Origin: Streptococcus sp. M334 | Lineage (GTDB): Bacteria > Bacillota > Bacilli > Lactobacillales > Streptococcaceae | DNA: 64,000 nt | Reading direction: 5' to 3' | NCBI RefSeq assembly: GCF_000187745.1 | Contig: NZ_GL732486.1 | Span: 482,736-546,735, forward strand | In this document: in pieces, positions 37,994 to 47,633 of the stretch | Layout: each line of letters begins with the position of its first letter | How positions within the stretch are numbered: the stretch's first letter is position 1 | Position numbers and translations under genes: made by a program | Notes under the pieces: model-generated | The model's database searches: none | Seen by the model: only the letters and a program-made list of their open reading frames with translations | What the model was told of the DNA's origin: nothing

Positions 37994-38596
37994 TCATTCC
38001 TCCTCAAAAGAAATCTCTGGCAACTGAGCAAGAATATCTTCTCGCTTAATGGTTCCTTGTCGTAAGATTTTCACCTTGTCTCCAGACAAATCCAAAATCG
38101 TTGAATCCTGTCCAGTTAGAAAAGCATCGTCTTCCATACCCAGAACCTCTTGGTCAAAATCCTCTAGAATTTGTTCAAAAGTTACACCACTTGCCTGACC
38201 TGAAATATTGGCAGACGGCCCAATCAAGGGACCTGTCTCTCGAATCAAATTAAGGGTAAAAGGGTGACTGGGCATCCGAAATCCAACAGTTGCAAGGCCA
38301 GAATTGACCCAATAGGGAACTCTGTCATTGGCTTCTAGGATAATGGTCAAGGGACCTGGTAAAAAAATCTCGACAAGTTTTTGTAGATAAGCTGGCTGAT
38401 TCTTTGAAAAGTGCAAGATGTCCTCTAGAGAGGCGATATTTAGATTGAGCGCCTTATCTCTAGGACGATGTTTAAGTTGGTATACATGATCAACTGCTTT
38501 TTCGTCTAGAGCCTTGGCAAAAAGACCGTAAACAGTCTCTGTAGGCAGAACGACAGCTCCACCATTTTCCAACTCTTGTCTAATCCTGTCCATCAT
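37994..38596 (-). CDS. Threonylcarbamoyl-AMP synthase (Sua5/YrdC/TsaC)
   Basis: About 200 residues. Sua5/YrdC fold: LPTETVYGLFAKALDEKAVDH, KHRPRDKALNL, and SANISGQASG. It makes threonylcarbamoyl-adenylate for t6A at position 37 of tRNAs reading ANN codons. It overlaps the end of prmC by 17 bases (ATG at 38596; a second ATG at 38593). Confidence 0.93.
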   Translation of the reverse strand: MMDRIRQELENGGAVVLPTETVYGLFAKALDEKAVDHVYQLKHRPRDKALNLNIASLEDILHFSKNQPAYLQKLVEIFLPGPLTIILEANDRVPYWVNSGLATVGFRMPSHPFTLNLIRETGPLIGPSANISGQASGVTFEQILEDFDQEVLGMEDDAFLTGQDSTILDLSGDKVKILRQGTIKREDILAQLPEISFEEE

Positions 38597-39416
38597 CAAC
38601 TACAACCATCCTATCTTGACCAAATTGGTCCTTGAGTGTTCGAACTCGCTTTTCAGGAAGATGTTTCCTAAAAAGCTCAGGAACACTTTGACCTTGTTTG
38701 TATCCAATTTCAAGGTAAATCTTACCACCATCTTTGAGATAGTCTTTTGCATCTTCCGCAATTCTACGGTAAATAGCTAGGCCATCCTCGTCTGCAAAGA
38801 GAGCTAGGTGAGGTTCCGAATGCAAAACATTCAAACCGACCTCTGACTCATCTTCACGAGAGATATAGGGTGGATTGGAAACAATTATATCATATTTTTC
38901 AGAAATTTCTGTAAAACAGTCAGATTTTTTTAAAAATATTTGAAGATTTTGATTTTTAGCATTTTCACTAGCTAATTCTAAAGCCTCTTGAGAAATATCT
39001 GCTGCTGTCACTGACCAATCTGGTCTATTTTTAGAGAGTGCAAGAGCTATAGCTCCACTTCCTGTTCCAATATCAAGAACCGAAAGATTTTCTTCATGAT
39101 TTTCATCCAGAATAATCTCCACCAACTCCTCTGTTTCAGGTCGGGGAATCAAAACACGCTCATCAACTATTAACTGCATACCAAAGAAATCTGCATGACC
39201 GATAATGTACTGGGCAGGTTTATGAGCTGCTAACTGCTGGTAAATTTCTTTTACAAATTGTTTTTCTTCCTCGGTTACCTCTTGCTGGAGGGCAAAAACG
39301 AAATCTGTAAAAGATAGATTTTTCAGGCTACGATAGACAAAAGAGAGGCTTTCAGCTTCCTCTCCTTGTCTTATCAACTCTTCTTCAAAATCTGAAAATA
39401 ATTGAGCTAATTTCAT
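38580..39416 (-). CDS. prmC: Release factor glutamine methyltransferase
   Basis: 278 residues. SAM motif LDIGTGSGAIALAL and the IVSNPPYISRED active-site motif identify PrmC, which methylates the glutamine of the GGQ motif in release factors. It shares one base with the stop of prfA, so the target and its modifier are co-translated. Confidence 0.97.
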   Translation of the reverse strand: MKLAQLFSDFEEELIRQGEEAESLSFVYRSLKNLSFTDFVFALQQEVTEEEKQFVKEIYQQLAAHKPAQYIIGHADFFGMQLIVDERVLIPRPETEELVEIILDENHEENLSVLDIGTGSGAIALALSKNRPDWSVTAADISQEALELASENAKNQNLQIFLKKSDCFTEISEKYDIIVSNPPYISREDESEVGLNVLHSEPHLALFADEDGLAIYRRIAEDAKDYLKDGGKIYLEIGYKQGQSVPELFRKHLPEKRVRTLKDQFGQDRMVVVDDGQD

Positions 39417-40495
39417 TATTTGTTTAATTCTTCTAATTTCTGTGTTTGGTCATAGAGCACCAAGGCATCCACAACTTCATCCAATTTACCAGACAAAATC
39501 GTATCTAGTTTTTGGAGGGTTAAGCCAATACGGTGATCTGTGACACGGTTTTGTGGGAAGTTATAAGTACGGATCCGTTCTGAACGGTCCCCAGTACCAA
39601 TCGTTGACTTACGCTCAGCGTCTTGTTCATCTTGTGCAATCTGAGCAAAGTGGTCAGCAACACGCGCACGGATAATCTTCATAGCCTTCTCACGGTTTTT
39701 CTGCTGGGTACGTTCTTCCTGCATCTCAACCTTGATATTGGTTGGCAAGTGAACGATACGAACGGCAGTCGCAACCTTATTGACGTTCTGTCCACCAGCA
39801 CCAGATGCGTGATAGATATCAACACGAAGGTCTTTTGGATCAATATCGTACTCTACTTCTTCGACTTCAGGCATGACAAGAACTGTGGCAGTTGATGTAT
39901 GGACACGACCTTGGCTTTCTGTCACAGGGACACGTTGCACACGGTGGGCACCTGATTCGTACTTGAGTTTAGAGTATACAGACTGACCAGAAACCATAGC
40001 AACCACTTCTTTGAAACCACCGACACCGTTCATAGAAGCTTCCATAACTTCAAAGCGCCAGCCTTGGGCTTCTGCATACTTTTGGTACATAGTTAGCAAA
40101 TCCCCAGCAAAAAGTGCCGCTTCGTCACCACCAGCCGCACCACGGATTTCAAGGATGATGTTCTTGTCATCGTTTGGATCCTTTGGAAGGAGCAAAATTT
40201 TAAGTTTTTCTTCGTATTCTTCTTTTTCAGCCTTGGCATCTTTGAGCTCTTGCTTGGCCATTTCTTCCAAATCCGCATCTCCGCCTGATTCCTTAATCAT
40301 CTCTTCAGCATCGACGATATTTTGAAGGACTTGTTTGTACTCACGGTAGGCTGTTACAGTATCACGAGTAGAAGCCTCTTCTTTTGAAAGCTCCATAAAA
40401 CGCTTGGTATCCGATACCACATCTGGGTCACTCAGCAATTCTCCTAATTCTTCATAACGGTCTTCTACAGCTTGTAGTTGATCATAGATGTTCAT
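39416..40495 (-). CDS. prfA: Peptide chain release factor 1
   Basis: 359 residues. GGQ motif in [13 protein letters not shown], with [15 protein letters not shown] before it. Recognises UAA and UAG. First gene of the prfA-prmC-sua5-GNAT cluster. Confidence 0.97.
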   Translation of the reverse strand: MNIYDQLQAVEDRYEELGELLSDPDVVSDTKRFMELSKEEASTRDTVTAYREYKQVLQNIVDAEEMIKESGGDADLEEMAKQELKDAKAEKEEYEEKLKILLLPKDPNDDKNIILEIRGAAGGDEAALFAGDLLTMYQKYAEAQGWRFEVMEASMNGVGGFKEVVAMVSGQSVYSKLKYESGAHRVQRVPVTESQGRVHTSTATVLVMPEVEEVEYDIDPKDLRVDIYHASGAGGQNVNKVATAVRIVHLPTNIKVEMQEERTQQKNREKAMKIIRARVADHFAQIAQDEQDAERKSTIGTGDRSERIRTYNFPQNRVTDHRIGLTLQKLDTILSGKLDEVVDALVLYDQTQKLEELNK

Positions 40496-40504
40496 TTTTT
40501 CTCC

Positions 40505-40984
40505 TTATTTCTCAATTGTTAAATCATAGATTGCTACTACTTCGTTCTCGGATATTTCCCCAGTTTCTTTAAATCCATAACTGAGGTAACATGATCTCGC
40601 ATGTTCATTTTCTGGTTCATAAGACAACCAAAGTTTATTGGCTAAACCTGCAGGCTCTGTTCGAACATAGTCTAGTACTTTATCCATAATTGGTTTAAAA
40701 TACCCTTGATTTTGAAAATTCTTATCAATCATAAAACGAAATAGTAAATAATTTCCACTACTAATTCCGTTCTTTTTATCATAAGCTATCATCACAAAAC
40801 CTATAATTGCATCATTATCATAAACTGCCAATGGAGCTACAAAATCTCCATTTTTAGTGTAGACGTATGCTTCAGCTAAACTAATTGCGTTGGTTGCAAT
40901 GAATTGTTTTTGATATTCCTTGACATCCAAATTCAAAACATCAAAATAATTTTCCATTGTAACACCTCTTAGTTCAATTGTCAT
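40505..40984 (-). CDS. GNAT family acetyltransferase
   Basis: 159 residues. GNAT fold with [10 protein letters not shown] and the acetyl-CoA region [19 protein letters not shown]. Overlaps the end of tdk by 11 bases; ends 9 bases before prfA. Confidence 0.82.
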   Translation of the reverse strand: MTIELRGVTMENYFDVLNLDVKEYQKQFIATNAISLAEAYVYTKNGDFVAPLAVYDNDAIIGFVMIAYDKKNGISSGNYLLFRFMIDKNFQNQGYFKPIMDKVLDYVRTEPAGLANKLWLSYEPENEHARSCYLSYGFKETGEISENEVVAIYDLTIEK

Positions 40985-41573
40985 AGTTTTGCTCCTTGTT
41001 AGAGGTTATCATTGGCGCAAAATAATGTTTACGACAAACCGAGATATAGGTTTCATTTCCACCGATTTGAATCTGCTCACCATCATAAACGGGCAGTCCA
41101 TCCTGAGTTCGTAATACCATGGTCGCCTTTTTCTTGCAATACTGACAGATGGTCTTGATCTCATCGATTTTATCTGCTAAAAGCAGGAGATACTTGGAAC
41201 CTTCGAACAACTCATTTCGAAAATCATTTTTCAAACCAAAAGCCATGACAGGTATGTCTAGCTCATCGACAACACGAGCGAGGTCGTAAACATGGTGACG
41301 CTTGAGAAACTGGGCTTCATCGACCAACACACAGTATGGTTTTTCAGGTAAGTCTCGGACATAGCCAAAGATATCCGTCGTTTCCTCAATCGCAAGAGCA
41401 GGGCGTTTCATACCGATTCGACTCGACACATAGCCAACACCGTCACGCGTATCCAGAGCCGAGGTCATAATCACAACACCTTTTCCTTGCTCCTCATAGT
41501 TATAGGCCACCTTGAGAATCTCAATAGTCTTACCAGAGTTCATGGTCCCATAACGATAATACAACTGTGCCAT
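40974..41573 (-). CDS. tdk: Thymidine kinase
   Basis: 199 residues. P-loop [17 protein letters not shown], and zinc ligands CQYC and CRKH. Type II thymidine kinase for thymidine salvage. Confidence 0.96.
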   Translation of the reverse strand: MAQLYYRYGTMNSGKTIEILKVAYNYEEQGKGVVIMTSALDTRDGVGYVSSRIGMKRPALAIEETTDIFGYVRDLPEKPYCVLVDEAQFLKRHHVYDLARVVDELDIPVMAFGLKNDFRNELFEGSKYLLLLADKIDEIKTICQYCKKKATMVLRTQDGLPVYDGEQIQIGGNETYISVCRKHYFAPMITSNKEQNYDN

Positions 41574-41696
41574 GTTTCTTGCTTCACGTCCATTTCTAAA
41601 TTTTTGCTACATTCTAGTATATCATAATTTTCTTAAGCTTTAAACGGCAAAATGTGGTAAAATAGAAGAAATCAAAAACTAGTGGAGGAAGCTATT

Positions 41697-41879
41697 ATGC
41701 CATTTGTACGCATCGATTTATTTGAAGGACGCACGCTCGAGCAAAAGAAAGCTCTTGCTAAGGAAGTAACAGAAGCTGTTGTTCGCAACACAGGAGCCCC
41801 TCAATCAGCCGTTCATGTCATCATCAACGACATGCCAGAAGGAACTTACTTCCCTCAAGGTGAAATGCGCACCAAATAA
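41697..41879 (+). CDS. 4-oxalocrotonate tautomerase family protein
   Basis: 60 residues starting MPFVRIDLFEGRTLEQK, so the mature N-terminal proline is Pro1, the catalytic base of the family. GGAGG lies eight bases before this ATG; upstream codons of the same frame are not used. Small tautomerase of unknown physiological substrate in streptococci. Confidence 0.92.
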   Translation: MPFVRIDLFEGRTLEQKKALAKEVTEAVVRNTGAPQSAVHVIINDMPEGTYFPQGEMRTK

Positions 41880-41880
41880 G

Positions 41881-41913
41881 CTAGCTTAAGCAGAATTGCT
41901 TAGGCTTTTTCAA
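41881..41913 (+). terminator. Intrinsic terminator after the tautomerase
   Basis: CTTAAGC and GCTTAGG pair around AGAATT, followed by CTTTTTC. Confidence 0.65.
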
Positions 41914-41930
41914 TATCCAAGTAGCAGCCA

Positions 41931-41959
41931 TTGAAGAAATAGTCCAAATTTGTTACAAT
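41931..41959 (+). promoter_or_regulatory. Promoter of mnmE
   Basis: -35 TTGAAG (41931-41936), 17-base spacer, -10 TACAAT (41954-41959), 55 bases before the mnmE ATG. Confidence 0.65.
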
Positions 41960-42014
41960 TTGAGAAGAGACTTGGAATATTCCAAGAAAAGAGCAATTTA
42001 TTAAAGGAAACATT

Positions 42015-43388
42015 ATGATTACACGTGAATTTGATACCATCGCTGCTATCTCTACTCCACTAGGTGAAGGGGCTATTGGTATTGTCCGCCTGAGCGGAAC
42101 AGAAAGTTTTGCTATTGCGCAAAAGATTTTCAAAGGAAAAGACTTGAGCAAGGTTGCTAGCCACACTCTCAACTACGGTCACATTGTTGATCCTCAGACA
42201 GGAAAAGTCATGGACGAGGTTATGGTTGGGGCTATGAAGTCTCCAAAGACCTTCACTCGTGAGGATATTATCGAGATTAACACTCACGGTGGGATTGCGG
42301 TGACCAATGAGATTCTCCAGCTAGCTATCCGTGAAGGAGCTCGATTGGCTGAACCTGGTGAATTTACTAAACGTGCCTTCCTAAATGGACGTGTTGACTT
42401 GACTCAGGCTGAAGCCGTTATGGACATCATCCGCGCCAAGACAGACAAGGCCATGAACATTGCGGTCAAACAACTGGACGGCTCCCTTTCTGATCTTATC
42501 AATAATACCCGTCAAGAAATCCTCAATACACTTGCCCAAGTTGAAGTCAATATCGACTATCCTGAATACGATGATGTTGAGGAAGCTACTACTGCCGTTG
42601 TCCGTGAGAAGACTATGGAGTTTGAGCAATTGCTAACCAATCTTCTTAGAACAGCCCGTCGCGGTAAAATCCTTCGTGAAGGAATTTCAACGGCTATCAT
42701 CGGACGTCCCAACGTTGGGAAATCCAGCCTTCTCAACAACCTCTTGCGTGAGGACAAGGCAATCGTAACCGATATTGCTGGTACGACACGTGATGTCATT
42801 GAAGAATACGTCAACATCAACGGTGTCCCTCTCAAACTGATTGACACAGCTGGCATTCGTGAAACAGATGACATCGTCGAACAAATTGGAGTTGAGCGTT
42901 CGAAAAAAGCCCTTAAGGAAGCCGACTTAGTTCTACTAGTGCTAAATGCCAGCGAACCACTGACTGCTCAAGACAGACAACTGCTTGAAATTAGTCAAGA
43001 GACTAACCGCATTATTCTACTTAATAAAACAGACCTGCCTGAGGCCATCGAAACCGAGGAACTTCCAGAAGATGTCATCCGTATTTCAGTCCTTAAAAAT
43101 CAAAACATTGATAAGATTGAAGAGAGAATTAACAACCTCTTCTTTGAAAATGCTGGTTTGGTTGAACAAGATGCTACTTACTTGTCAAATGCCCGTCACA
43201 TTTCTCTAATTGAAAAGGCAGTAGAAAGCCTACAAGCTGTTAATGAAGGTCTTGAACTAGGTATGCCAGTTGATTTGCTTCAAGTTGACTTGACTCGTAC
43301 TTGGGAAATCCTCGGAGAAATCACTGGGGATGCTGCTCCAGATGAACTCATTACCCAACTCTTTAGCCAATTCTGTTTAGGAAAATAA
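42015..43388 (+). CDS. mnmE: tRNA modification GTPase MnmE
   Basis: 457 residues. N-terminal folate-binding domain, helical domain and inserted G domain: [25 protein letters not shown], and the C-terminal CLGK. With MnmG it modifies U34 of tRNAs. Confidence 0.97.
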   Translation: MITREFDTIAAISTPLGEGAIGIVRLSGTESFAIAQKIFKGKDLSKVASHTLNYGHIVDPQTGKVMDEVMVGAMKSPKTFTREDIIEINTHGGIAVTNEILQLAIREGARLAEPGEFTKRAFLNGRVDLTQAEAVMDIIRAKTDKAMNIAVKQLDGSLSDLINNTRQEILNTLAQVEVNIDYPEYDDVEEATTAVVREKTMEFEQLLTNLLRTARRGKILREGISTAIIGRPNVGKSSLLNNLLREDKAIVTDIAGTTRDVIEEYVNINGVPLKLIDTAGIRETDDIVEQIGVERSKKALKEADLVLLVLNASEPLTAQDRQLLEISQETNRIILLNKTDLPEAIETEELPEDVIRISVLKNQNIDKIEERINNLFFENAGLVEQDATYLSNARHISLIEKAVESLQAVNEGLELGMPVDLLQVDLTRTWEILGEITGDAAPDELITQLFSQFCLGK

Positions 43389-43389
43389 G

Positions 43390-43428
43390 AAAAATCCATG
43401 ATCCTTTTTGCGGTCATGGATTTTATTG
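43390..43428. terminator. Bidirectional terminator between mnmE and dapA
   Basis: AAATCCATGA and TCATGGATTT form a 10 bp stem with T runs on both sides. Serves the two convergent genes. Confidence 0.85.
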
Positions 43429-43433
43429 TCTTA

Positions 43434-44369
43434 TTAGTAATCTGGTCTTAAAACACCTGTTACAGTTGCCTTAGTCGCTTCGTAGTCGCCATCTACAACA
43501 ACCTTGATAATGCGTTTGGCATCTTCTTCTGGTGCCGGAACTAGAGGTAGACGAGTTGGACCAGCTTCAAATCCCATATAGTTAAGAACCGCCTTAACAG
43601 GAGCAGGGCTCGGATAAGAGAAGAGGGCATTGACTTTAGGAATGAATTTACGCTGAATAGCCGCTGCTTTCTTCATATCGCTTTCTGCAATAGCAGTAAA
43701 CATCTCGTGCATTTCATCCCCATTTGTATGAGATGCAACAGAGATAACCCCATCCGCACCAAGGTTCATGGCATGGAAAGCATCTCCATCCTCACCTGTA
43801 TAAATCAAGAACTCCTCTGGCTTGTGTTCAATCAAATAAGCCATGTTAGCCAAGCTAGTACATTCTTTGACACCGATGATATTTGGATGGTCAGCCAAAC
43901 GAAGCATGGTTTCTGGAGTTAATTCGACAACCACACGACCTGGAATGTTATAGATGATAATTGGTAAGTCAGAAGCATCCGCAATAGCTTTAAAGTGCTG
44001 GTACATTCCTTCTTGAGAAGGTTTGTTGTAATAAGGTACGATAGCAAGCCCAGCTGCAAAACCACCAAATTCTGCTACTTCTTTGACAAATTCGATTGAG
44101 TCACGCGTATCATTGGTACCTACACCCGCAATCAAAGGAACGCGTCCATTGACAATCTTTTGTACAGCCGCAAATAGCTCCAATTCCTCATCGTGGGTCA
44201 AGGTTGGACTCTCAGCAGTCGTTCCAGCTAGGAGAATGCCATCTGTGTGATGGGCCAATAAATGCTCAATCAAGGCTGGAATGGCATCAAAGTTGATAGA
44301 ACCATCCTCGTGGAAAGGAGTAATGAAGGCTGTGATGATTTTACACTCTTTTAAATCTTGATAAGACAT
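43434..44369 (-). CDS. dapA: 4-hydroxy-tetrahydrodipicolinate synthase
   Basis: 311 residues. Schiff-base lysine K168 in [10 protein letters not shown]140 and the T50-T51 pair are in place. Condenses aspartate semialdehyde with pyruvate on the lysine/peptidoglycan path. It follows asd, which supplies its substrate. Confidence 0.96.
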   Translation of the reverse strand: MSYQDLKECKIITAFITPFHEDGSINFDAIPALIEHLLAHHTDGILLAGTTAESPTLTHDEELELFAAVQKIVNGRVPLIAGVGTNDTRDSIEFVKEVAEFGGFAAGLAIVPYYNKPSQEGMYQHFKAIADASDLPIIIYNIPGRVVVELTPETMLRLADHPNIIGVKECTSLANMAYLIEHKPEEFLIYTGEDGDAFHAMNLGADGVISVASHTNGDEMHEMFTAIAESDMKKAAAIQRKFIPKVNALFSYPSPAPVKAVLNYMGFEAGPTRLPLVPAPEEDAKRIIKVVVDGDYEATKATVTGVLRPDY

Positions 44370-44393
44370 GAAAACACCTCTCTATTTCAAAGA

Positions 44394-44412
44394 AGGAGTT
44401 CATCTGAACTCC
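44394..44412 (-). terminator. Hairpin between asd and dapA
   Basis: GGAGTTCA and TGAACTCC form an 8 bp stem in the 55-base gap. The following bases are only moderately T-rich, so it is a weak terminator or attenuator. Confidence 0.45.
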
Positions 44413-44424
44413 TAAACGATATAA

Positions 44425-45501
44425 CTATTTTAATTCAAATTTCAATTCGGCAGTTGGACGAACCAATCCGCGTTCATGAAGAGTTTCTGCAATCTGAACT
44501 GAGTTCCAAGCAGCACCTTTAAGAAGGTTATCTGAAACAACCCACATGTGAATTCCCTTTTCTGCATCCAAGTCTTTACGGATACGACCAACAAAGGTAT
44601 CACGTGAACCTACTGCATTGATGGCTTGCGGATAGATTTGATGAGCTACATCATCTTCAAGAACAGCACCTGGGAAGGCTGCGATAGCTGCTTTGACTTC
44701 TTCGATTGGAGCCACTTCTTTGGTTTCGATGTAAACAGACTCAGAGTGAGCTGACAAGACTGGAATACGCACACATGTTGCTGAAACGGCTATGCTATCA
44801 TCTTCCATGATTTTCTTAGTTTCCTTAGTCATCTTCATCTCTTCGTAAGTGTAATCATTGTCAGTGAAGACATCGATTTGTGGAAGAGCGTTAAAGGCGA
44901 TAGGATAGTGTTTCTTGTCACCGCCTGAAGGTAAGATTTCTGCATGTAAATCACGTGGATTCACACCATCATTCAAGACTTCACGGAGTTCACGTTGTGT
45001 TTCAAGAATCGCTCCCATACCAGCACCTGAAACGGCTTGGTAAGTTGAAACGATGATACGGTCCAAGCCCCATTTTTGATGAACTGGCTCAAGCGCCACC
45101 ATCATTTGGATTGTTGAACAGTTAGGGCAAGCAATGATTCCGTTGTGGGCATCAAGTGCATGAGCATTGACCTCTGGAACAACCAATGGTACATCTGGAT
45201 TTTGACGGAAATAAGATGTATTATCAACTACTACCGCTCCAGCTTTAACTGCGTATGGTGCATACTTAGCTGATGTAGAACCTCCTGCTGAAAAGAGAGC
45301 AATGTCAACTCCTTCAAAAGCTGTTTCAGTCGTTTCTTCAATCGTAATATCTTGATCTTTAAATTTCAAAGTCTTGCCTGCTGAACGTGCAGAAGCAAGT
45401 AAACGGATTTTATCGATTGGAAGTGTTGATTCTTCCAACATTTTTATCATCTGAGCACCGACAGCACCTGTCGCGCCGACTACAGCAACTGTATATCCCA
45501 T
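44425..45501 (-). CDS. asd: Aspartate-semialdehyde dehydrogenase
   Basis: 358 residues. NADP-binding [10 protein letters not shown] at the start, catalytic Cys128 in CPNCSTIQ, and later SGAGMGAI. It makes aspartate semialdehyde for lysine, threonine and methionine. Upstream is a separate small RNA gene and a promoter with -10 TATAAT. Confidence 0.96.
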   Translation of the reverse strand: MGYTVAVVGATGAVGAQMIKMLEESTLPIDKIRLLASARSAGKTLKFKDQDITIEETTETAFEGVDIALFSAGGSTSAKYAPYAVKAGAVVVDNTSYFRQNPDVPLVVPEVNAHALDAHNGIIACPNCSTIQMMVALEPVHQKWGLDRIIVSTYQAVSGAGMGAILETQRELREVLNDGVNPRDLHAEILPSGGDKKHYPIAFNALPQIDVFTDNDYTYEEMKMTKETKKIMEDDSIAVSATCVRIPVLSAHSESVYIETKEVAPIEEVKAAIAAFPGAVLEDDVAHQIYPQAINAVGSRDTFVGRIRKDLDAEKGIHMWVVSDNLLKGAAWNSVQIAETLHERGLVRPTAELKFELK

Positions 45502-45546
45502 AAATAACCTCTTTCGGAATTTTCTAAAAATTTCTATAATAGATGT

Positions 45547-45574
45547 ATTATACTACTTTTTCCATGAATTGCAA
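45547..45574 (-). promoter_or_regulatory. Promoter of asd
   Basis: -35 TTGCAA (45569-45574), 16-base spacer, -10 TATAAT (45547-45552), just after the small-RNA terminator. Confidence 0.7.
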
Positions 45575-45601
45575 AGCTTTTTCATCATTTTTTGGAAAAT
45601 A

Positions 45602-45742
45602 AAAATCCCCAGTCGCTAGACTAGGGACTAAGAGGCATCTTCATGTGATGAGCAGGTTCACACAACTCATCAAGGTCCGCTCCTGCGTTATGACCTCCTT
45701 ATGCTCAATAGTAGTCCAAAGACTACCTATCGACTCATCGCA
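45602..45742 (-). ncRNA. asd RNA motif (small RNA upstream of asd)
   Basis: The stretch between the promoter and a terminator, before asd, matches in position and in conserved segments (GAGGTCATAACGCAGGAG, AACCTGCTCATCACATG) the asd RNA motif known from Lactobacillales. It has its own promoter and ends in an 11 bp hairpin (AGTCCCTAGTC / GACTGGGGATT) followed by T, so it is probably released as an sRNA of about 140 bases rather than a leader in cis. Confidence 0.8.
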
Positions 45743-45748
45743 TCTTCT

Positions 45749-45777
45749 ATTCTACTAAAGAGAATGACTTTTGTCAA
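45749..45777 (-). promoter_or_regulatory. Promoter of the asd small RNA
   Basis: -35 TTGACA (45772-45777), 17-base spacer, -10 TAGAAT (45749-45754). The start would be near 45742. Confidence 0.8.
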
Positions 45778-45850
45778 CAGACAAAACTCTTTAATTTTAT
45801 TTACACAGGTGCATAAGAAACATCTTTGAAAAATTTGGGGCAAACATAAC

Positions 45851-45884
45851 AAAAACCCTTGTAAATCAAGGGCTTTTCTGTTTA
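45851..45884 (-). terminator. Terminator after tRNA-Thr
   Basis: Minus strand AGCCCTTG and CAAGGGTT form a stem, followed by TTTTGTT. Confidence 0.75.
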
Positions 45885-45889
45885 TTTCA

Positions 45890-45962
45890 TGCTAATTGCC
45901 GGGATTGAACCGGCGACCTCATCCTTACCATGGATGCGCTCTGCCAACTGAGCTAAATCAGC
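45890..45962 (-). tRNA. tRNA-Thr (anticodon GGT)
   Basis: 73 bases. Acceptor stem GCTGATT / AATTAGC, D arm AGCTCAGTTGGCAGAGC, anticodon stem CATCC/GGATG with loop ATGGTAA (anticodon GGT), T arm GCCGGTTCAATCCCGGC, discriminator A. CCA is not encoded. Confidence 0.95.
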
Positions 45963-45972
45963 TTACCTAAAA

Positions 45973-46001
45973 AGTATACTACAGTTAGAAAAACTTGTCA
46001 A
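45973..46001 (-). promoter_or_regulatory. Promoter of tRNA-Thr
   Basis: -35 TTGACA (45996-46001), 17-base spacer, -10 TATACT (45973-45978). Confidence 0.8.
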
Positions 46002-46061
46002 GTTTCCTTAGACATTTTCCATAAGAAAAAGCCAGGTAAGAACTACCTAGCTTATCTTCTT

Positions 46062-46571
46062 CTATTTGCTTAAATCGATTCGACGACCAATTTTACCAAT
46101 GATAATCGCTCCAATAATTAATGAGGCAAATTCACCGATTCCTGTTGTGAACCAAGTAAGGAAGAATGGTAATTGCGCTACGATATTCAACTCTGCAGCG
46201 ATAGTAAACATGGAAATTGAAAAGAGGATTGAAAAGAAGAAATGATCTTTTCGAATCAATCCGTTAAAGAGGTAATCCTTTCTGTATTTTGCAAAAAGCC
46301 AAACACCTAGACTGAGAAATACCAAGGTTGATCCACCACCAACAAAGACATCAAGCAGTCCAAAGCTAAAGAAATTAGCAATCATACAACCGATGGTAAC
46401 TCCGATGATGTACTTAGGATTGTAAAAAGCCATAAAGTTCATCATTTCTGAAATACGGAACTGATAAGCACCATAGCTAATGGCATTTAGGGGCGGTGTG
46501 ACAGTCAAAACGACGTAGATAGCAGCGACGATTGCAATATCTGCTACATCACGAATAGTTAATTTTTTCAT
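46062..46571 (-). CDS. queT: Queuosine-precursor transporter QueT
   Basis: 169 residues from MKKLTIRDVADIAIV; the frame continues upstream but that part is the riboswitch. Five to six membrane helices, with YQFRISEMMNFMAFYN as in QueT (COG4708), the S component of an ECF transporter for preQ0/preQ1 or queuine. The preQ1-II riboswitch before it supports the substrate. Confidence 0.95.
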   Translation of the reverse strand: MKKLTIRDVADIAIVAAIYVVLTVTPPLNAISYGAYQFRISEMMNFMAFYNPKYIIGVTIGCMIANFFSFGLLDVFVGGGSTLVFLSLGVWLFAKYRKDYLFNGLIRKDHFFFSILFSISMFTIAAELNIVAQLPFFLTWFTTGIGEFASLIIGAIIIGKIGRRIDLSK

Positions 46572-46574
46572 CTT

Positions 46575-46634
46575 TTCTCCTTTGGCGGGTACCCACGTGT
46601 AATATGCTTGGTGAAAGAAGCTAAGCACCAAGGG
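46575..46634 (-). promoter_or_regulatory. preQ1-II riboswitch
   Basis: Minus strand CTTGGTGCTTAGCTTCTTTC, then CACCAAGCATATTACACGTG and GGTACCCGCCAAAGGAGAA, matching the COG4708/preQ1-II motif: a first stem CTTGGTG/CACCAAG and a 3' segment that includes the Shine-Dalgarno AAGGAG. Binding would hide the ribosome site and block queT translation. Confidence 0.95.
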
Positions 46635-46693
46635 TTGATTCAATCAACCTTACTAGTATAGCACAATAACTTACTTTATGCTATACTTAATAC

Positions 46694-47125
46694 ATGGAAA
46701 AATGTATTCAAAAAATTTTTAACAATGAGATTTTTGCCTATCTCTTCTTTGGCTTTGCGACAACTCTAGTTTCTATTCTCTCACGACTAGTCATTTATCA
46801 GCTAACTCATAAAGAACTCCTCGCCACTGGACTAGCAAATAGTATCGGTATCCTCTTTGCCTTTATCACAAATGATACGATTGTGTTTAAACAAGCAAGG
46901 AAGAATCGACTTATCCGTTTAGTAAAATTTTCTCTTGCCCGCCTTTCTACTTTTCTGTTAGATTTGCTCCTTACTTTTCTGTTTGTGACTCAGTTTCCTC
47001 ACATCATAGGACAATTCGTAAATGAAAGTCTTGACAAAATCAATGCAATCGAAACAGTTCTTGCACAAATATCAATAATTATTCTTAATTATATTCTAAG
47101 TAAGCTATATGTTTTTAAAAAATAA
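46694..47125 (+). CDS. GtrA-like membrane protein
   Basis: 143 residues with four membrane helices; the start KIFNNEIFAYLFFGFATTLVS and the NDTIVFK loop fit the GtrA family, which act in lipid-linked sugar transfer. Divergent from queT. Substrate unknown. Confidence 0.85.
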   Translation: MEKCIQKIFNNEIFAYLFFGFATTLVSILSRLVIYQLTHKELLATGLANSIGILFAFITNDTIVFKQARKNRLIRLVKFSLARLSTFLLDLLLTFLFVTQFPHIIGQFVNESLDKINAIETVLAQISIIILNYILSKLYVFKK

Positions 47126-47144
47126 AAAATTTTGAGCATATATC

Positions 47145-47173
47145 TTGCAAGCTCTTCTTAATTAATATATAAT
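47145..47173 (+). promoter_or_regulatory. Promoter of mscL
   Basis: -35 TTGCAA (47145-47150), 17-base spacer, -10 TATAAT (47168-47173). Confidence 0.8.
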
Positions 47174-47207
47174 TAAGAGTAAAAATTTTTTGAAAGGGAA
47201 AATGAAA

Positions 47208-47591
47208 ATGTTAAAAGATCTTAAAGCATTTTTGCTTCGTGGTAATGTTGTTGACCTTGCTGTCGGTGTGATCATTGCCTCTGCTTTTGGTGCTATCGTA
47301 ACTTCATTCGTTAACGATATCATCACTCCACTTCTATTGAACCCTGCTTTGAAAGCTGCAAAAGTACAAAACATCGCTGAGCTTGCATGGAATGGTGTTA
47401 CATATGGTAAATTCTTAAGTGCTATTATCAACTTCCTTGTTGTAGGTACTGTTCTCTTCTTCGTTATTAAAGCTATGGAAAAAGCTCAAAGCCTTACTAA
47501 AAAAGAAGAAGTTGTTGAAGAGGAAGCACCAGGTGCACCAACTGAATTGGAAGTACTTCAAGAAATCAAAGCTCTTCTCGAGAAAAAATAA
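47208..47591 (+). CDS. mscL: Large-conductance mechanosensitive channel
   Basis: 127 residues from MLKDLKAFLLRGNVVDLAVG; AAAGGGA is eight bases before this ATG (another in-frame ATG is at 47202). Two membrane helices and a C-terminal bundle helix. Opens under hypo-osmotic stress. Confidence 0.95.
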   Translation: MLKDLKAFLLRGNVVDLAVGVIIASAFGAIVTSFVNDIITPLLLNPALKAAKVQNIAELAWNGVTYGKFLSAIINFLVVGTVLFFVIKAMEKAQSLTKKEEVVEEEAPGAPTELEVLQEIKALLEKK

Positions 47592-47599
47592 TCGATTAA

Positions 47600-47633
47600 A
47601 AGGATCTAGCGCAAAGCTAAATCCTTTTTCTTT
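47600..47633. terminator. Terminator between mscL and hemH
   Basis: AAGGAT-CTAGC and AGCTA-AATCCTT with loop GCAA, followed by T-rich sequence. Reaches the stop of convergent hemH. Confidence 0.8.

Noticed and set aside
45602..45742. Lysine riboswitch before asd
   Set aside because: Location suggested an L-box, but the conserved lysine-riboswitch core is absent, and the promoter and terminator make it a separate RNA fitting the asd motif.
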